64,000 bases of DNA, from NCBI RefSeq assembly GCF_000380645.1, contig NZ_AQXZ01000018.1, positions 620,001-684,000 of the forward strand, read 5' to 3'. Below, piece after piece: positions 21,101-30,832 of the stretch (the first letter of the stretch is position 1; every line of letters begins with the position of its first letter). A program made the translations under genes and the position numbers. Under the pieces are notes generated by a model. The model saw only the letters and a program-made list of their open reading frames with translations. It made no database searches and had not been told where the DNA came from. The stretch is from Smaragdicoccus niigatensis DSM 44881 = NBRC 103563. GTDB taxonomy: Bacteria; Actinomycetota; Actinomycetes; Mycobacteriales; Mycobacteriaceae.

Positions 21101-24100
21101 TGCCCAACGGTCGTCGAGCAGGAGGGCACGACGGTCGTCGAACACCGGCGACACGGCCTTGACCCAGTCCGTTCCGAGTTCCGCGGCGACGAGGTCAGCG
21201 AGCTCGCTGCTCGTTGCCTCGGCTTCGGCGGCGGCAACCTCCGGCGACAGGCGCTTGAGGATCATGCGGGCGGCGTCCTCGAGGACTCCGGAGAGTTCGA
21301 GCACGGCACCGGAATCGACGACCGTAGCGGCGCCGCTTTCCGTTGCCACCGGCGACACCTGAACGCCGCGGCGGGCAGCCAGCGAAGTCACGGCAGCGTC
21401 GATCGCGGACTCGGCGTCGGTGACCTTGAGGCCACCGAGATCGCCACCGCGGACGCTCGATCCGTCCCGAGTCGACAAAGCGAGTTCGACGGTCACGTGC
21501 TGAACCCAGCCCGCGCTGAGACCCCAGTAGCTGCTGACGCGGTCACCGATCGCCGACGGCTTCTTGCCCGTCGGTCCGAACACCTTGCGCAGCTGCTCGC
21601 CGATCGACTCACCCAGCACCGGGCCAAGCGGCTTGTAGCCGCGGGCCAGCTGTAGGACAGTTCCTTCGAGCGCCGGCAGTGCAGCCTCAGCCGCACCATC
21701 GATCTGTCCGAGGTTCAGCTCGGCGCCGAGGTCCATGAGCAGCTGGTTACGACGCGAAGAGACACCGTCGGTGAGACCCTCGATCGAGTCCGTTGCGGTC
21801 AGCTGGTCCAGACGGACCTTCGTCCACTGCGCGATGAGCACCTTCGTGGCGTCCGCCGCGGTGAAGGCGATGTCGTCCGGACGGGGGCCCGACGATGCGA
21901 CGGGTGCCGGCGCAGCTGCCGCAACCGCCGGAGCGGCCTCGACTGCGGCGACGACGGGCTCGTCGTCGATTTCGACCGGGTCGGTGTCGGTCGCGGTCAC
22001 GATGGCCGCGTCGCGCTCGACGTTCAAGACCTGCGCCTTGACCCCGAGAATCTGAATCGTCTTCGACGCGAGGTTCGCGACGGTCGGCGCAGTGCCGATT
22101 CCGACCTCGATGAAGCGCTCGACTCCGAGCTCGCCGAACAGCAGGTCCTGCGTCTCGATCCAGCGCACCGGGCTGGCGAACTGCCAGGCCAGGAGCTCGA
22201 TGACCGTCGTACGGGCGAGCTTCGCGGGAGTCACCGAGTCGAAGTTCGCGAGAACCTCGTTCAGCGGCTCCGACGGAACGAGATCAGCGATTTCCTGCAC
22301 GAACTCACGGTCGAGCGAGAACGGCTTCGGCACGAGGTTCGGAATGTAGCGACCGAGCAGAACGCTGTAGTCGATCTCCTCCGGCAGCAGCTCATCGAGC
22401 TTGTGGCGGAAGTCCGGAACACCGTCCCGCAGGACTGTCGAGTGGAACGGCACGTCGATACCCGGAACGACGATGAACGCCTTCGGGTCGTTGATTCGAC
22501 GCTCGAGCGCCTCGATGCCCGCCACCGTGCCGGCGATCGCATACTGCGCGCCACGCAGGTTGAGGTTCACGACCTCGAGGAACTCGTCCGAGTCCTGTGC
22601 GACCTCGTTGACGAACCCGACGACGTCGTCGTCGGCGAGGCCGAACTTCGACGGCCGGATCGCGGCCATGCGGTAGTTGCTGCGTCCCTTCGAGTCACGC
22701 GGGACCAACTGGTGCATCGTGGTTCCGCGCTGGAACACGACCTCGAGCACGGCTTCGAGCGGAAGCACACCGGCAATCGCCGCGAGGGCCGTGTACTCAC
22801 CGACCGAGTGGCCGGCGAAGTACGAGTCTTCGACGAAGACGCCGGCTTCGCGCAGCTCAGCGACCTGAGCGACAGCGAGAACAGCCATCGCGACCTGCGT
22901 GAACTGAGTCAGGTGCAGAACGCCGTCCGGGTGCCGGTACTCGGTACCGCGGGCCCGGAGGATCTTCGGGTTGTCGCGGACCACGGCGAGAATCGAGAAG
23001 CCGAGTGCGTCCCGCGTGTGCTTGTCGGCGCGGTCCCAGATCTTCTTCGCCTCAGCGGAGCGTCCGCGCGCGGCGAGGCCCATCCCCTGACGCTGGATAC
23101 CCTGGCCGGGCATCGCGTAGGCGGTCTTCGGCGGAGCAACGCGAGCGGTTGCGGTCATGACGAGATCGCCATCCGGATTTTGTGCATTGCTGGCGTGGCA
23201 CACAACCTCGACGACCTCGGAACCTTCGTGCACACCGACGCGGTCGACGCGGATGGCGACCTCGTCGCCGAGCCGGACCATGCCGAGGAACCGGGTGGTC
23301 CAGGCGGTGATACGACCCTTGACGGCGTGCTGAGCGGCTGCCGACAGCCACATGCCGTGCACGATCGGCTCGCCGAGACCGGCAAGCTTCGCGGCGTTGA
23401 CCGACGTGTGGATCGGGTTGTGGTCACCGGAGACCTGGGCGAACGGACGCATGTCGTCCGGTGCCGTGACAGTCAGGCTCGAACGACGACGACGCGGCGT
23501 CGCGGTCGACTCGATCGACTGCGGATCGGTGAGGTCCTCGGCGCCGTTGCGTCCGAGAATCGCGAAACGCTCGACCATCGTGGCGACCTCGCCAACGCGG
23601 ACCCGAACCTCGATGACGCGGCCGGCGGCAGTGTCGGTGACCGACACGACCTCAGCTTCGACCGGCCCGTCAGCCAGTGACCCGGCGACCTCGATGTGGT
23701 GGTCGAGGTGAACGAGCTGGAGCAGTCCTTCGATCGCGTCGAGGTCACCCAGCGCACCGAAGATCGCCGGCCAGCAGGCTCCGACGACCGAGTCCGGGAC
23801 GATCGAGCTTCCACCGGTCACCATGGCGTGGTCCAGGGCGCGGTTTTCGGACCAGCCCTTTCCGGTGCCGGCAGCGATTCCGAGCAGCGCGCGCATCGAC
23901 TTGTTGGCACTGTCGGCCGAGATGATCGGAGCGCCACCGTCGGCGCAGGTGGCCGGCACGAGGATGCGCATCGTCAGCGACGAACGTCCCAGCGGGACGG
24001 TCAGTTCGACAGTTTCCTTGTCGACGGCATGCAGCGCAGCGCCGTTCAACGACACCGCACCGTTTCCGGACAGCGACCAGCCGGTGAAACGGGCGACCGG

Positions 24101-26821
24101 GTTGGTCGTGAGGCGACCGGCCCACAGCACATCGGGAGCAGCAAGGACGACGTCGACAATGCCGTCGGCGACCTCGGCACGGCGGCGGGCGGCCACCGGG
24201 ACGGGCTTGACGCGAACGGCCTTGACCGTGGCGTCCTCGAAGCGAGCCAGCAGTTCACCGATCGGCTCGTCGACCGCAGTGATGCCGGCGACGGCCTCCG
24301 TACCCGGGATGATGCACACCTGGTCGGCGCTGTAGCGCGGGTCGTGCGCCTGCCACAGCGAGTCCGAACGCCACCAGCGGCGGACGTCACGATCGACGAC
24401 CGGCACGAAGTTGACGGGCTTGCCGGGAAGCCGGCACAGCTCGACGAAGTAGGCGATGTCGGCCGGGTGCAGGGTGGCGTGCTCCGCATCCGGGAACGTG
24501 CTCACCAGGGTGACGAGAGCCGCATGGGGCTGCTCGAGGATCCGTTCACCGGCGAACTGCGTCGGCACCTGGCCGCGGTCGAACGGATGCAGGCGAGCCT
24601 CGGCACGCTGCAACATCTTCTGGAAGCGATCACGCCACGTGATATCGGCCCACAGCGACTCGATTCCGGTGTCGGAAAGGTCTGCACCGAAACCGAATTC
24701 GTGGCCCTCGGGACCCACGGTCAGCTGCAGGTAGCGTTCGATCCACTGTGCGTAGGTCATCGTGGCGAGGTCGCCGAAGTACGGCTTCGCCGTCTTCGAC
24801 AGCGCCTCGATGATCTCCTCGCGGCGAGCCTTCACGGCCTCGCCGTCACCGGCGACCTCATCGAGAAGTCGTCCGCAACGGGCCGCCGAGTTGTCGATCT
24901 CGTGGATCGAGGCACCGAGCTGGCTCTTGCCCGACACGACGTTGTCGCTGCCGGTCTCGACGAGCAGCTGCTTGACCTGCGGCGACGTGGTCGCCTCGAG
25001 GGCGGCCATCGCCGCGGTTCCGATGAGGATGCCGTCGATCGGCATCGTCGGGTAGTCGTGGCGGTGGGCCCAACGACCGGTCAGGTACTCGGCAGCGCGC
25101 TCCGGAGTTCCGATGCCGCCACCGACGCAGACGACGAGGTTCGCCCGCGAACGCAGCTCCGGGTAGGTCTGCATCAGGAGGTCGTCGAGGTCCTCCCACG
25201 AGTGGTGCCCGCCGGCCTTGCCGCCTTCGATGTGCACGATGATCGGGACCTCGGGCACCTCCTTGGCGATCTTGATGACCGAGCGGATCTGTGCCACCGT
25301 GCCGGGCTTGAACGCCACGTGGCTGATGCCGGCGTCACGGAGTTCGTGGATGAGGGCGACGGCTTCGTCGAGCTCGGGGATACCGGCGGTGATGATCACA
25401 CCGTCGAACGGAGCTCCGGCTGCGCGGGCCTTCTGCAGCAGACGCTTGCCGCCGACCTGAAGCTTCCACAGGTACGGATCCAGGAACAGCGCGTTGAACT
25501 GCACAGCGCGGCCCGGGTCGAGCTGGTCCTTGAGGTCCTCGACACGCTTGGCGAAGATCGGCTCGGTGACCTGACCGCCACCGGCGAGCTCGGCCCAGAA
25601 GCCGGCGTTCGCAGCGGCTGCGACGATGCGAGCGTCGACGGTCGTCGGGGTCATTCCGGCGAGCAGAATCGGCGAACGACCAGTGAGCTTGGTGAATGCG
25701 GTCTCCACGACGACGCGGCCGTCGGCGAGCTTGACCGGCTTGGGTGCGAATTCGGTCCACGCGCGCTCGATCGTCGGCTCGGCGCCGACGGTGATGAGGG
25801 TGCGCTGACCCTCCTGCGTCGAGACGGGGACAACGCCGACGCCGCGACCCTTGAGGAGTCCTGAGGTCATCCGGGTCAGCTGGTCGCCGGTTCCCATGTC
25901 GATGATCCACTTGGCGCCGGCGCGAATTGTGTCCTCGACGTCTGCGACCCATTCGACGCGATCCGCGAGTCCGCGGGCCGCGATGTCACGGGTGAGTTCC
26001 GGGTCCATGCCGCACTCGCGAGCCCAGCTCGCAGCGAGGTCGGCGGCCTCGAACATGATCGGGTGGTGGAAGCCACCGTTGATTGGCAGGAAGTCAGCGA
26101 CCGGAGCGGAGCCTGCGGAGCGACCATCAGGCGCAGCGCCGTTTTCCAGTTCGAACTTGACATCTTCGAGGTCGGCGCGCGTACCGCTGACGACCGTGCG
26201 GCGACGACCATTGACCATGCCCACGAAAGCGTCCGGTGCAGTGCGAGCGACGACTTCGCGCACCTCGTCCGTGGTGGCATTGGAGATCGCGAGCATGCTG
26301 TCGATGCCGTGGCGGCGGGCCATGAGGCGTCCGGCGGCACCGGCTAGCTCGGTGATCGCGAGTAGCGTGGCCTCGTCAACACCGCGCATGGCCTCGACGG
26401 CAACGATGCCCTGGCTGTGGCCGATCATCGCCACCGGCGCGACGCGCTTCGGGTCGAGACCGTAGTGCTTGAGCGCGCGGACAGCCGCGAGCTGGGTCAG
26501 GAACACACCTGGGATCGCCACCTCGACGCCATCGCCGAGGGTTTCGCCGAACGGCTCGAAGCCGCCCGGGCGGATCACCAGAAGTTCGTCGGCGACCGGC
26601 GCGATCATCTCGGCGGCCTTGGCGACGAGCGCCTTGAGCTCTGCCGTCAGGCTGTGCTCGCGGGCGAGGTCAGTGAGTACGTCGTGCCACGTGCCACCCT
26701 GGCCACCGAAGGCAAGGGCGTACGGCTCGCCGTCGCGCAGGCGGTCAATAAGAGCCTTACCGCGCGGCATAGGCGCACGGAAGGCAGAACGGGTGAGGGA
26801 TTCGTCGAGAGTCACGAACAT
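18110..26821 (-). CDS. fas: Type I fatty acid synthase (single chain)
   Basis: Cytosolic multienzyme of 2903 residues (mycobacterial FAS-I is about 3,070) that makes C16-C26 acyl-CoAs de novo. Visible domains in order: acetyltransferase (FGGQGGTWHDVL, GHSQG near 135), enoyl reductase (LAGMTPTTVDARIVA, ELAGGGQVTE near 415), dehydratase (SGDHNPIHT near 1137), malonyl/palmitoyl transferase (AMPGQGIQRQGMG, GHSVGEYTALAA near 1340), carrier domain (Ser in GLTDGVSSRRNQLL near 1685), ketoreductase (VVTGASKGS near 1980) and ketosynthase (AACATAAVS Cys near 2555, then SKHDTST and KSLTGHAKGG). No transferase domain for pantetheine; acpS follows. Start is ATG 26821 or, better for a leaderless message, GTG 26815. 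Confidence 0.97.
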   Translation of the reverse strand: MFVTLDESLTRSAFRAPMPRGKALIDRLRDGEPYALAFGGQGGTWHDVLTDLAREHSLTAELKALVAKAAEMIAPVADELLVIRPGGFEPFGETLGDGVEVAIPGVFLTQLAAVRALKHYGLDPKRVAPVAMIGHSQGIVAVEAMRGVDEATLLAITELAGAAGRLMARRHGIDSMLAISNATTDEVREVVARTAPDAFVGMVNGRRRTVVSGTRADLEDVKFELENGAAPDGRSAGSAPVADFLPINGGFHHPIMFEAADLAASWARECGMDPELTRDIAARGLADRVEWVADVEDTIRAGAKWIIDMGTGDQLTRMTSGLLKGRGVGVVPVSTQEGQRTLITVGAEPTIERAWTEFAPKPVKLADGRVVVETAFTKLTGRSPILLAGMTPTTVDARIVAAAANAGFWAELAGGGQVTEPIFAKRVEDLKDQLDPGRAVQFNALFLDPYLWKLQVGGKRLLQKARAAGAPFDGVIITAGIPELDEAVALIHELRDAGISHVAFKPGTVAQIRSVIKIAKEVPEVPIIVHIEGGKAGGHHSWEDLDDLLMQTYPELRSRANLVVCVGGGIGTPERAAEYLTGRWAHRHDYPTMPIDGILIGTAAMAALEATTSPQVKQLLVETGSDNVVSGKSQLGASIHEIDNSAARCGRLLDEVAGDGEAVKARREEIIEALSKTAKPYFGDLATMTYAQWIERYLQLTVGPEGHEFGFGADLSDTGIESLWADITWRDRFQKMLQRAEARLHPFDRGQVPTQFAGERILEQPHAALVTLVSTFPDAEHATLHPADIAYFVELCRLPGKPVNFVPVVDRDVRRWWRSDSLWQAHDPRYSADQVCIIPGTEAVAGITAVDEPIGELLARFEDATVKAVRVKPVPVAARRRAEVADGIVDVVLAAPDVLWAGRLTTNPVARFTGWSLSGNGAVSLNGAALHAVDKETVELTVPLGRSSLTMRILVPATCADGGAPIISADSANKSMRALLGIAAGTGKGWSENRALDHAMVTGGSSIVPDSVVGACWPAIFGALGDLDAIEGLLQLVHLDHHIEVAGSLADGPVEAEVVSVTDTAAGRVIEVRVRVGEVATMVERFAILGRNGAEDLTDPQSIESTATPRRRRSSLTVTAPDDMRPFAQVSGDHNPIHTSVNAAKLAGLGEPIVHGMWLSAAAQHAVKGRITAWTTRFLGMVRLGDEVAIRVDRVGVHEGSEVVEVVCHASNAQNPDGDLVMTATARVAPPKTAYAMPGQGIQRQGMGLAARGRSAEAKKIWDRADKHTRDALGFSILAVVRDNPKILRARGTEYRHPDGVLHLTQFTQVAMAVLAVAQVAELREAGVFVEDSYFAGHSVGEYTALAAIAGVLPLEAVLEVVFQRGTTMHQLVPRDSKGRSNYRMAAIRPSKFGLADDDVVGFVNEVAQDSDEFLEVVNLNLRGAQYAIAGTVAGIEALERRINDPKAFIVVPGIDVPFHSTVLRDGVPDFRHKLDELLPEEIDYSVLLGRYIPNLVPKPFSLDREFVQEIADLVPSEPLNEVLANFDSVTPAKLARTTVIELLAWQFASPVRWIETQDLLFGELGVERFIEVGIGTAPTVANLASKTIQILGVKAQVLNVERDAAIVTATDTDPVEIDDEPVVAAVEAAPAVAAAAPAPVASSGPRPDDIAFTAADATKVLIAQWTKVRLDQLTATDSIEGLTDGVSSRRNQLLMDLGAELNLGQIDGAAEAALPALEGTVLQLARGYKPLGPVLGESIGEQLRKVFGPTGKKPSAIGDRVSSYWGLSAGWVQHVTVELALSTRDGSSVRGGDLGGLKVTDAESAIDAAVTSLAARRGVQVSPVATESGAATVVDSGAVLELSGVLEDAARMILKRLSPEVAAAEAEATSSELADLVAAELGTDWVKAVSPVFDDRRALLLDDRWASAREDLARMWLGDKRNAAGFRGAGSTVARQAAWWAEKAASEKRSLLAKAYRQIAEAALHETKGDWADDVAVVTGASKGSIAAAVTAQLLAGGATVVATTSRLDDQRLAFFKELYASNARSGAKLWVVPANMASYTDVDSLVEWLPATPTMLFPFAAPRVMGDLTDAGGRAETEMRVLLWSVERLIGGLSRKDADHDLDARLHVVLPGSPNRGMFGGDGAYGESKAALDAVVAKWSAERSWASRVTIAHALIGWVRGTGLMGHNDPMVEAVEKAGVRTWSTDEMAAELLGLCTASERDKAAGKPLVADFTGGLSEAELDLPELARAAAEPAAAEIVEEEPTVAALPAPPSLLPETPDVAWGQVLADPSDLVVIVGMGELGPLGSARTRFEMEVEDRLSTAGVIELAWSTGLITWDSTGPNGGGWLDADGQPVAESEIADRFHDEVVSRIGIRSYVDDFGMVDHQVPLLASVFLDKDLTFTVASEAEAKAFVSADPEHTTFAFNGSEWQVTRHAGTEIRVPRKMTLTRTVGGQIPTGFDPAKWGLSAEMTSSLDRVSQWNLVSTVDAFLSSGFTPAELMRWVHPSLVANTQGSGLGGMTSLRSLMVDQLLGEPRPNDILQEALGNVIAAHTVQSYVGSYGAMVHPVAACATAAVSVEEGVDKIRLGKAEFVVAGGFDDISAEAIQGFSEMSATADSAAMAAKGINPRRFSRANDRRRGGFVESSGGGTVLLARGDVAMAMGLPVHGVVAWAQSFADGVHTSIPAPGLGAVGAARGRQGSGLARSLAQIGLTADDITVVSKHDTSTAANDPNEAEVHERLAEALGRTPGNPLFVISQKSLTGHAKGGAAAFQIIGLCQALRSGIVPPNRSLDCVDDEMAKFEHLVWARKSLVFENGLKAGLVTSLGFGHVSGLVCVAHPQAFIESIPEGKRAEYLAAAQAREIAGRVRISSAMHGGDALYERPADRRVASRDDEGALLLSNDARLGEDGVYLVPGAGCR

Positions 26822-26822
26822 G

Positions 26823-26828
26823 AGGCTA
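26823..26828 (-). promoter_or_regulatory. -10 element of fas (leaderless promoter)
   Basis: On the minus strand TAGCCT lies 7 nt before the GTG at 26815, giving a product that begins V(M)TLDESL. There is no Shine-Dalgarno for either start codon. Confidence 0.45.
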
Positions 26829-26829
26829 G

Positions 26830-26853
26830 CTCACGTTTGTTTCCAAACATGAG
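26830..26853. promoter_or_regulatory. Palindrome over the fas promoter, possible repressor operator
   Basis: CTCACGTTTG - 4 nt - CAAACATGAG: 10-bp arms with one mismatch, directly upstream of the putative fas -10 and thus over the -35/spacer region. A TetR-type regulator (FasR) is known to control fas in mycobacteria; identity of the binder here is inference. Confidence 0.5.
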
Positions 26854-26940
26854 ACACGCTCACATTATTTTGGTACGACCGTCTGATTTACTCACGAGTA
26901 TTCTGGAGGAACACGAGGCTACCTCGCGTTTTTTCGTTAT

Positions 26941-26963
26941 AAATTCGTTACCGACACGAATTT
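26941..26963. promoter_or_regulatory. Second inverted repeat upstream of fas
   Basis: Perfect 8-bp arms AAATTCGT / ACGAATTT with a 7-nt spacer, in the AT-rich gap between the S4-domain gene and fas. A short hairpin (CGAGG-cta-CCTCG) with a T6 tract reading rightward lies at 26914-26934. It could be an operator or part of the S4 gene terminator. Confidence 0.35.
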
Positions 26964-27017
26964 GCGGTCAGCTGCCTGCGGTTATAGGTCGGAGACGCCG
27001 GTCACAGAACGCCGGTT

Positions 27018-27386
27018 TCACGCACCGCGAAGCCGGTCGATCTCGCGCCGATCGCGCTTCGTCGGGCGCCCTGCACCGCGCTCCCGAACAGCGATGGCCT
27101 CTGCTTTCGGAGGAGGGGGCGGCGATTTGTCGATGAGGCACTGCGCCACGACGGGCGGGCCGACGCGCTTCGAGATCGGGCGTGTCACCTCGACAATCCG
27201 CAGACGATCCCCACCGCGCACGACAACCTCGTCGCCCGGCCCGACCGTCGTCGCCGGCTTGGCCACGGTTCCGTTCACCCGAACGTGCCCAGCACGGCAG
27301 GCCGCAGCCGCCTGCGAGCGTGTCTTGAACAGCCGGACCGCCCAGATCCAGCTGTCGACACGCGCATTCGAGGGGTCGCCCGACAT
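27018..27386 (-). CDS. S4-domain RNA-binding protein (Hsp15-like)
   Basis: Basic protein of 122 residues with an N-terminal S4 RNA-binding domain: [30 protein letters not shown], typical of HslR/Hsp15, which in other bacteria rescues stalled 50S subunits. A Pro-rich linker (KSPPPPPK) and a basic tail ([16 protein letters not shown]) follow. ATG at 27386 sits 6 nt after TATTCT on the minus strand, a leaderless arrangement, and the gene is divergent from the P-type ATPase with a 24-nt gap. Confidence 0.85.
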   Translation of the reverse strand: MSGDPSNARVDSWIWAVRLFKTRSQAAAACRAGHVRVNGTVAKPATTVGPGDEVVVRGGDRLRIVEVTRPISKRVGPPVVAQCLIDKSPPPPPKAEAIAVRERGAGRPTKRDRREIDRLRGA

Positions 27387-27392
27387 GACCGC

Positions 27393-27402
27393 AGAATATC
27401 CT
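27393..27402. promoter_or_regulatory. Overlapping divergent -10 elements (S4 gene and P-type ATPase)
   Basis: The sequence AGAATATCCT holds TATTCT on the minus strand (27393-27398, 6 nt before the S4 ATG) and TATCCT on the plus strand (27397-27402, 8 nt before the ATPase GTG). The two hexamers overlap by two bases. Confidence 0.5.
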
Positions 27403-27410
27403 CGGTTCTC

Positions 27411-29750
27411 GTGAGCTCCACCGCTGCCGTGCAGAATCCCGGCCTGACCGCCGCCGAAGTCGCCGAGCGAGTCGCACGCGGGGAGACCAACGACGTCCCG
27501 GATCGGGCGAGCCGCAGCGTCTCGGACATTATCCGCGCAAACGTCTTCACCCGGATCAACGCGATCCTCGGGGTACTGCTCGTGCTCATCCTCGCGACCG
27601 GATCGCCGATCGACGGCATGTTCGGGCTCCTCATCATCGCGAACAGCGCGGTCGGCATGATCCAGGAGATTCGGGCCAAGCAGACGCTCGACCGCCTCGC
27701 GATCGTCGGGCAGGCTCGCCCGACGGTCCGTCGGGACGGGCGGGCGTTCGAGGTCGGGCGTGGCGAGGTCGTGCTGGACGACATCGTCGAACTCGGCCCG
27801 GGCGATCAGATCGTCGTCGACGGCGAGACGCTCGAATCGGCCAGCCTCGAAGTCGACGAGTCACTGCTCACCGGTGAGGCCGATCCCGTCGCCAAGAAGC
27901 TCGGCGACCAGATTCTGTCCGGCAGTTTCGTGGTGAGCGGCAGCGGCGCCTACCGGGCGACGAAGGTCGGCAAGGACGCCTACGCAGCGAAGATCGCCGA
28001 AGAGGCGAGCCGTTTCACGCTCGTTCATTCCGAGCTGCGGAACGGCATCAACAAGATCCTGAAGTTCATCACCTACCTGCTGATCCCGGCTGGGCTGCTC
28101 ATCATCTACAACCAGCTCGTGTCCAGTGGCGAGCCGCTTCGACCGGCGATCGCCGGGATGGTCGCCGCCCTCGTCCCGATGGTTCCCGAAGGACTCGTGC
28201 TGATGACGTCCATCGCGTTCGCGGTGGGTGTCGTGCGTCTGGGCAAGCGGCAGTGCCTGGTTCAAGAACTCCCGGCGATCGAAGGACTTGCTCGCGTCGA
28301 CGTCGTCTGCGCGGACAAGACTGGAACCCTCACCGAAAACGGTATGCGCGTCGCGCAAGTGCACGACCTCGCGGGGATCGAGACTGCGGATGCGCTCGCC
28401 GCACTCGCCGCCGCCGACCCGCGCCCGAATGCCAGCATCCTGGCCATCGCCGAAACCTACTGCGAGAACCCCGGCTGGACGACAACGGCGGTTCTCCCCT
28501 TCTCCTCGGCTCGGAAGTGGAGCGGTGTCTCGTTCGACGGCCAGGGCAACTGGCTCATCGGCGCGCCGGACGTCCTGCTGGACCCCGAACACGTCGCCGC
28601 CATTCATGCCGAGACAGTCGGCGAGCAGGGACTTCGCGTTCTGCTTCTCGCCTCGACGACCGTCCCCGTCGACCACCCCGACGCCCAGGCCTGTGCGACT
28701 CCGTGTGCCCTCGTCGTACTCGAGCAGCGCGTCCGCCCGGATGCGAAGAGCACACTCGACTACTTCGCCAGCCAGAACGTCGAGATCAAGGTCATCTCGG
28801 GTGACAATGCGAAGTCGGTCGGCGCCGTGGCGGCGAGTCTGGGTCTGGACGGCACCGCAGTCGACGCGCGCACATTGCCGTCTGGTCGAGACGAACTCGC
28901 GGCGACCCTCGAATCCGCAACCACCTTCGGGCGGGTGCGTCCTGACCAGAAGCGCGACATGGTGGGTGCTCTGCAATCCATGGGCCACACCGTCGCGATG
29001 ACCGGTGACGGCGTCAACGACGTGCTGGCTCTCAAGGATGCCGATATCGGTGTCGCGATGGGCGCGGGTAGTTCCGCCACCCGCGCGGTCGCGCAGATTG
29101 TCTTGCTGGACAACAGTTTCGCGACGCTCCCCCACGTCGTTGCCGAGGGGCGCCGGGTCATCGGCAACATCGAACGGGTTTCGAACCTGTTCCTCACCAA
29201 GACCGTCTACTCGGTTCTTCTCGCCCTTTGCGTGGGAATCGGCGGGGCCGTTCTCCCGCTGTTCGGGCACGACCCGCTGCCGTATCCGTTCCTCCCCCGC
29301 CACGTCACGATCGCGGGTTGGTTCACGATCGGAATCCCGGCGTTCCTGCTGTCCCTCGCGCCCAACAACGAACGGGCCCGGCCCCACTTCGTCTCGCGCG
29401 TGATGCGGCAGGCGCTGCCGTATGGCGTGGTCATCGGTTCGTTGACGTTCGTCGCGTACCTGCTGGCCTTCGATGGCCCGGATTCCCGGGTCGAGTCCGG
29501 GTCGGCCGCCCTCATCACCCTCATCATGGTGGCGCTGTGGGTCCTCGGCCTCGTCGCGCGACCGTACGAGTGGTGGAAGGTCGGCCTCATCACCTTCTCG
29601 GCGACCTTCTATATCGTTCTGTTCGCGCTTCCAGCCACGCGCAAGTTCTTCATGCTCGATCTGGCACAGGCACCGATCGGGATCGCTTGCGGCGTGGCTG
29701 GAATTGCCCTCGTCGAGGGCGTGTGGTGGGTGAACCGCAGGTCGGCCTAG
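27411..29750 (+). CDS. ctpE: P-type cation-transporting ATPase, CtpE-like
   Basis: Membrane ATPase of 779 residues. It has the actuator-domain LLTGEADP, the phosphorylation site [11 protein letters not shown] (Asp near 302), the hinge [22 protein letters not shown] and about ten membrane helices. The membrane motif before the phosphorylation domain is MVPEGL rather than the CPx of heavy-metal pumps, as in mycobacterial CtpE, which has been linked to calcium uptake; cation specificity here is inference. Start is GTG 27411; an earlier in-frame start at 27285 would overlap the S4 gene entirely. Its TAG shares CTAG with the convergent protease stop. Confidence 0.9.
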   Translation: MSSTAAVQNPGLTAAEVAERVARGETNDVPDRASRSVSDIIRANVFTRINAILGVLLVLILATGSPIDGMFGLLIIANSAVGMIQEIRAKQTLDRLAIVGQARPTVRRDGRAFEVGRGEVVLDDIVELGPGDQIVVDGETLESASLEVDESLLTGEADPVAKKLGDQILSGSFVVSGSGAYRATKVGKDAYAAKIAEEASRFTLVHSELRNGINKILKFITYLLIPAGLLIIYNQLVSSGEPLRPAIAGMVAALVPMVPEGLVLMTSIAFAVGVVRLGKRQCLVQELPAIEGLARVDVVCADKTGTLTENGMRVAQVHDLAGIETADALAALAAADPRPNASILAIAETYCENPGWTTTAVLPFSSARKWSGVSFDGQGNWLIGAPDVLLDPEHVAAIHAETVGEQGLRVLLLASTTVPVDHPDAQACATPCALVVLEQRVRPDAKSTLDYFASQNVEIKVISGDNAKSVGAVAASLGLDGTAVDARTLPSGRDELAATLESATTFGRVRPDQKRDMVGALQSMGHTVAMTGDGVNDVLALKDADIGVAMGAGSSATRAVAQIVLLDNSFATLPHVVAEGRRVIGNIERVSNLFLTKTVYSVLLALCVGIGGAVLPLFGHDPLPYPFLPRHVTIAGWFTIGIPAFLLSLAPNNERARPHFVSRVMRQALPYGVVIGSLTFVAYLLAFDGPDSRVESGSAALITLIMVALWVLGLVARPYEWWKVGLITFSATFYIVLFALPATRKFFMLDLAQAPIGIACGVAGIALVEGVWWVNRRSA

Positions 29751-30667
29751 GCGGCGGGCGCCAACTGGATGAATACCGGCCGCGGCCGGAATATCAACCG
29801 TCCGTGCTCCATGCGGTTACGCAGGGCAGCACCGCGGAACGTGTTGACCGGATGGTCGGCGAGCGCGTTGAAGAGCCACACGAAGAAACCGTTCTCGGTG
29901 CTGGCACGGTCCGCGACAACGTCGGCGTCGACGAGTCTGTTCAGGTACTTTCCAGCCGTCAGCAGTCGGATCGCGCCGGCCGAACCTTCGGGCCGGAAGC
30001 AGAATCCGTGGTTGTCGGCGGTGTATTCCTGCGCCCGGGACAATGCCGACCCGAGGAACGGAACGTAGGTGACGGCGGCCATGCCGACCATTCGCCAATA
30101 CGACGTGTGGCCAGCGGCGATGTGACCGACTTCGTGCCCGATCACGAAAGCGAGCGCATCGGGATCACGCGCTTCGCCGCCGATTTCGAACAGGTCGCTG
30201 TTGATCACGACGTAGCGGCGGAAGCCATGCCCGACGGACATCGCGTTGATGACGCCGTTACCGAGTACGACATAGGCGTCCGGAACCTTGGACATTCCGA
30301 ATCTCGCCGCTGCTTGCACGACCATCTGATGTGCCTCCGGAAACTGCGTCGGGCTCAGCTTGACGCCGTTTGCCCGTGGTGCACCTGCGGTGAGGCCACG
30401 CAGGACGAAGATGATCAGCGGGACGAAAACGAACAGCGCCAGGTTGCTGCTCGCACTGTCGTCCGTCACGACTTTCCAGATCGCATACGGGTAGGCAACC
30501 GCCATGCAAACGATCGCGACGATGAGAAGTGGAATCTCGGCACGGTGGCGAGCGGGCATACCGTAGGGCGACAGCCCGCGCTGGAGTTGTGGTGGAACGC
30601 CGGGAATATGGGGCTGGCCCGGGTATGTGCCTTCCGGCCGAAGTTCCGGGTTGTCTACGCTGGTCAA
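29747..30667 (-). CDS. M48-family membrane metalloprotease
   Basis: Protein of 306 residues with two N-terminal membrane helices ([20 protein letters not shown] and [20 protein letters not shown]) and a zinc protease domain: HEVGH (HExxH) and, downstream, the third ligand in QEYTADNHG. HtpX-like enzymes degrade misfolded membrane proteins. The best start is TTG at 30667, with AGGAG 7 nt upstream; a longer in-frame start at 30778 has no site and would cover a stem-loop. It ends on a CTAG shared with the ATPase gene. Confidence 0.87.
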   Translation of the reverse strand: MTSVDNPELRPEGTYPGQPHIPGVPPQLQRGLSPYGMPARHRAEIPLLIVAIVCMAVAYPYAIWKVVTDDSASSNLALFVFVPLIIFVLRGLTAGAPRANGVKLSPTQFPEAHQMVVQAAARFGMSKVPDAYVVLGNGVINAMSVGHGFRRYVVINSDLFEIGGEARDPDALAFVIGHEVGHIAAGHTSYWRMVGMAAVTYVPFLGSALSRAQEYTADNHGFCFRPEGSAGAIRLLTAGKYLNRLVDADVVADRASTENGFFVWLFNALADHPVNTFRGAALRNRMEHGRLIFRPRPVFIQLAPAA

Positions 30668-30731
30668 AGCAGTACTCCTGTCAAACTTGGCAGCTCGATG
30701 ATGCGTGAGCTGCTCTGTTTCAAGTTTTTGC

Positions 30732-30795
30732 TTCGAACCGCGCAGCGAATACCGCCCCGAGGGGTGCGAAAAGCCCACCTTGGAAGCGGTTCGAA
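30732..30795. repeat. Perfect 10-bp inverted repeat in the APC-protease gap
   Basis: TTCGAACCGC and GCGGTTCGAA are separated by 44 nt within the 165-nt gap between the APC transporter stop and the protease start. Neither side has a T-run, so it is not a standard terminator. A weaker CAGCTC/GAGCTG repeat lies at 30691-30712. Confidence 0.5.
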
Positions 30796-30832
30796 CGGCA
30801 GTTAGAAGCTGCCCGACCGCGAAAGGTTCCCG

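Noticed and set aside
19715-21655. 646-residue plus-strand ORF inside fas
   Set aside because: It runs antisense to the ketosynthase/ketoreductase region of fas, with low-complexity Arg/Gly/His-rich content and no promoter or ribosome site.
23696-25864. 722-residue plus-strand ORF inside fas
   Set aside because: Another antisense reading of fas; the sense strand encodes the enoyl-reductase and dehydratase domains without interruption.
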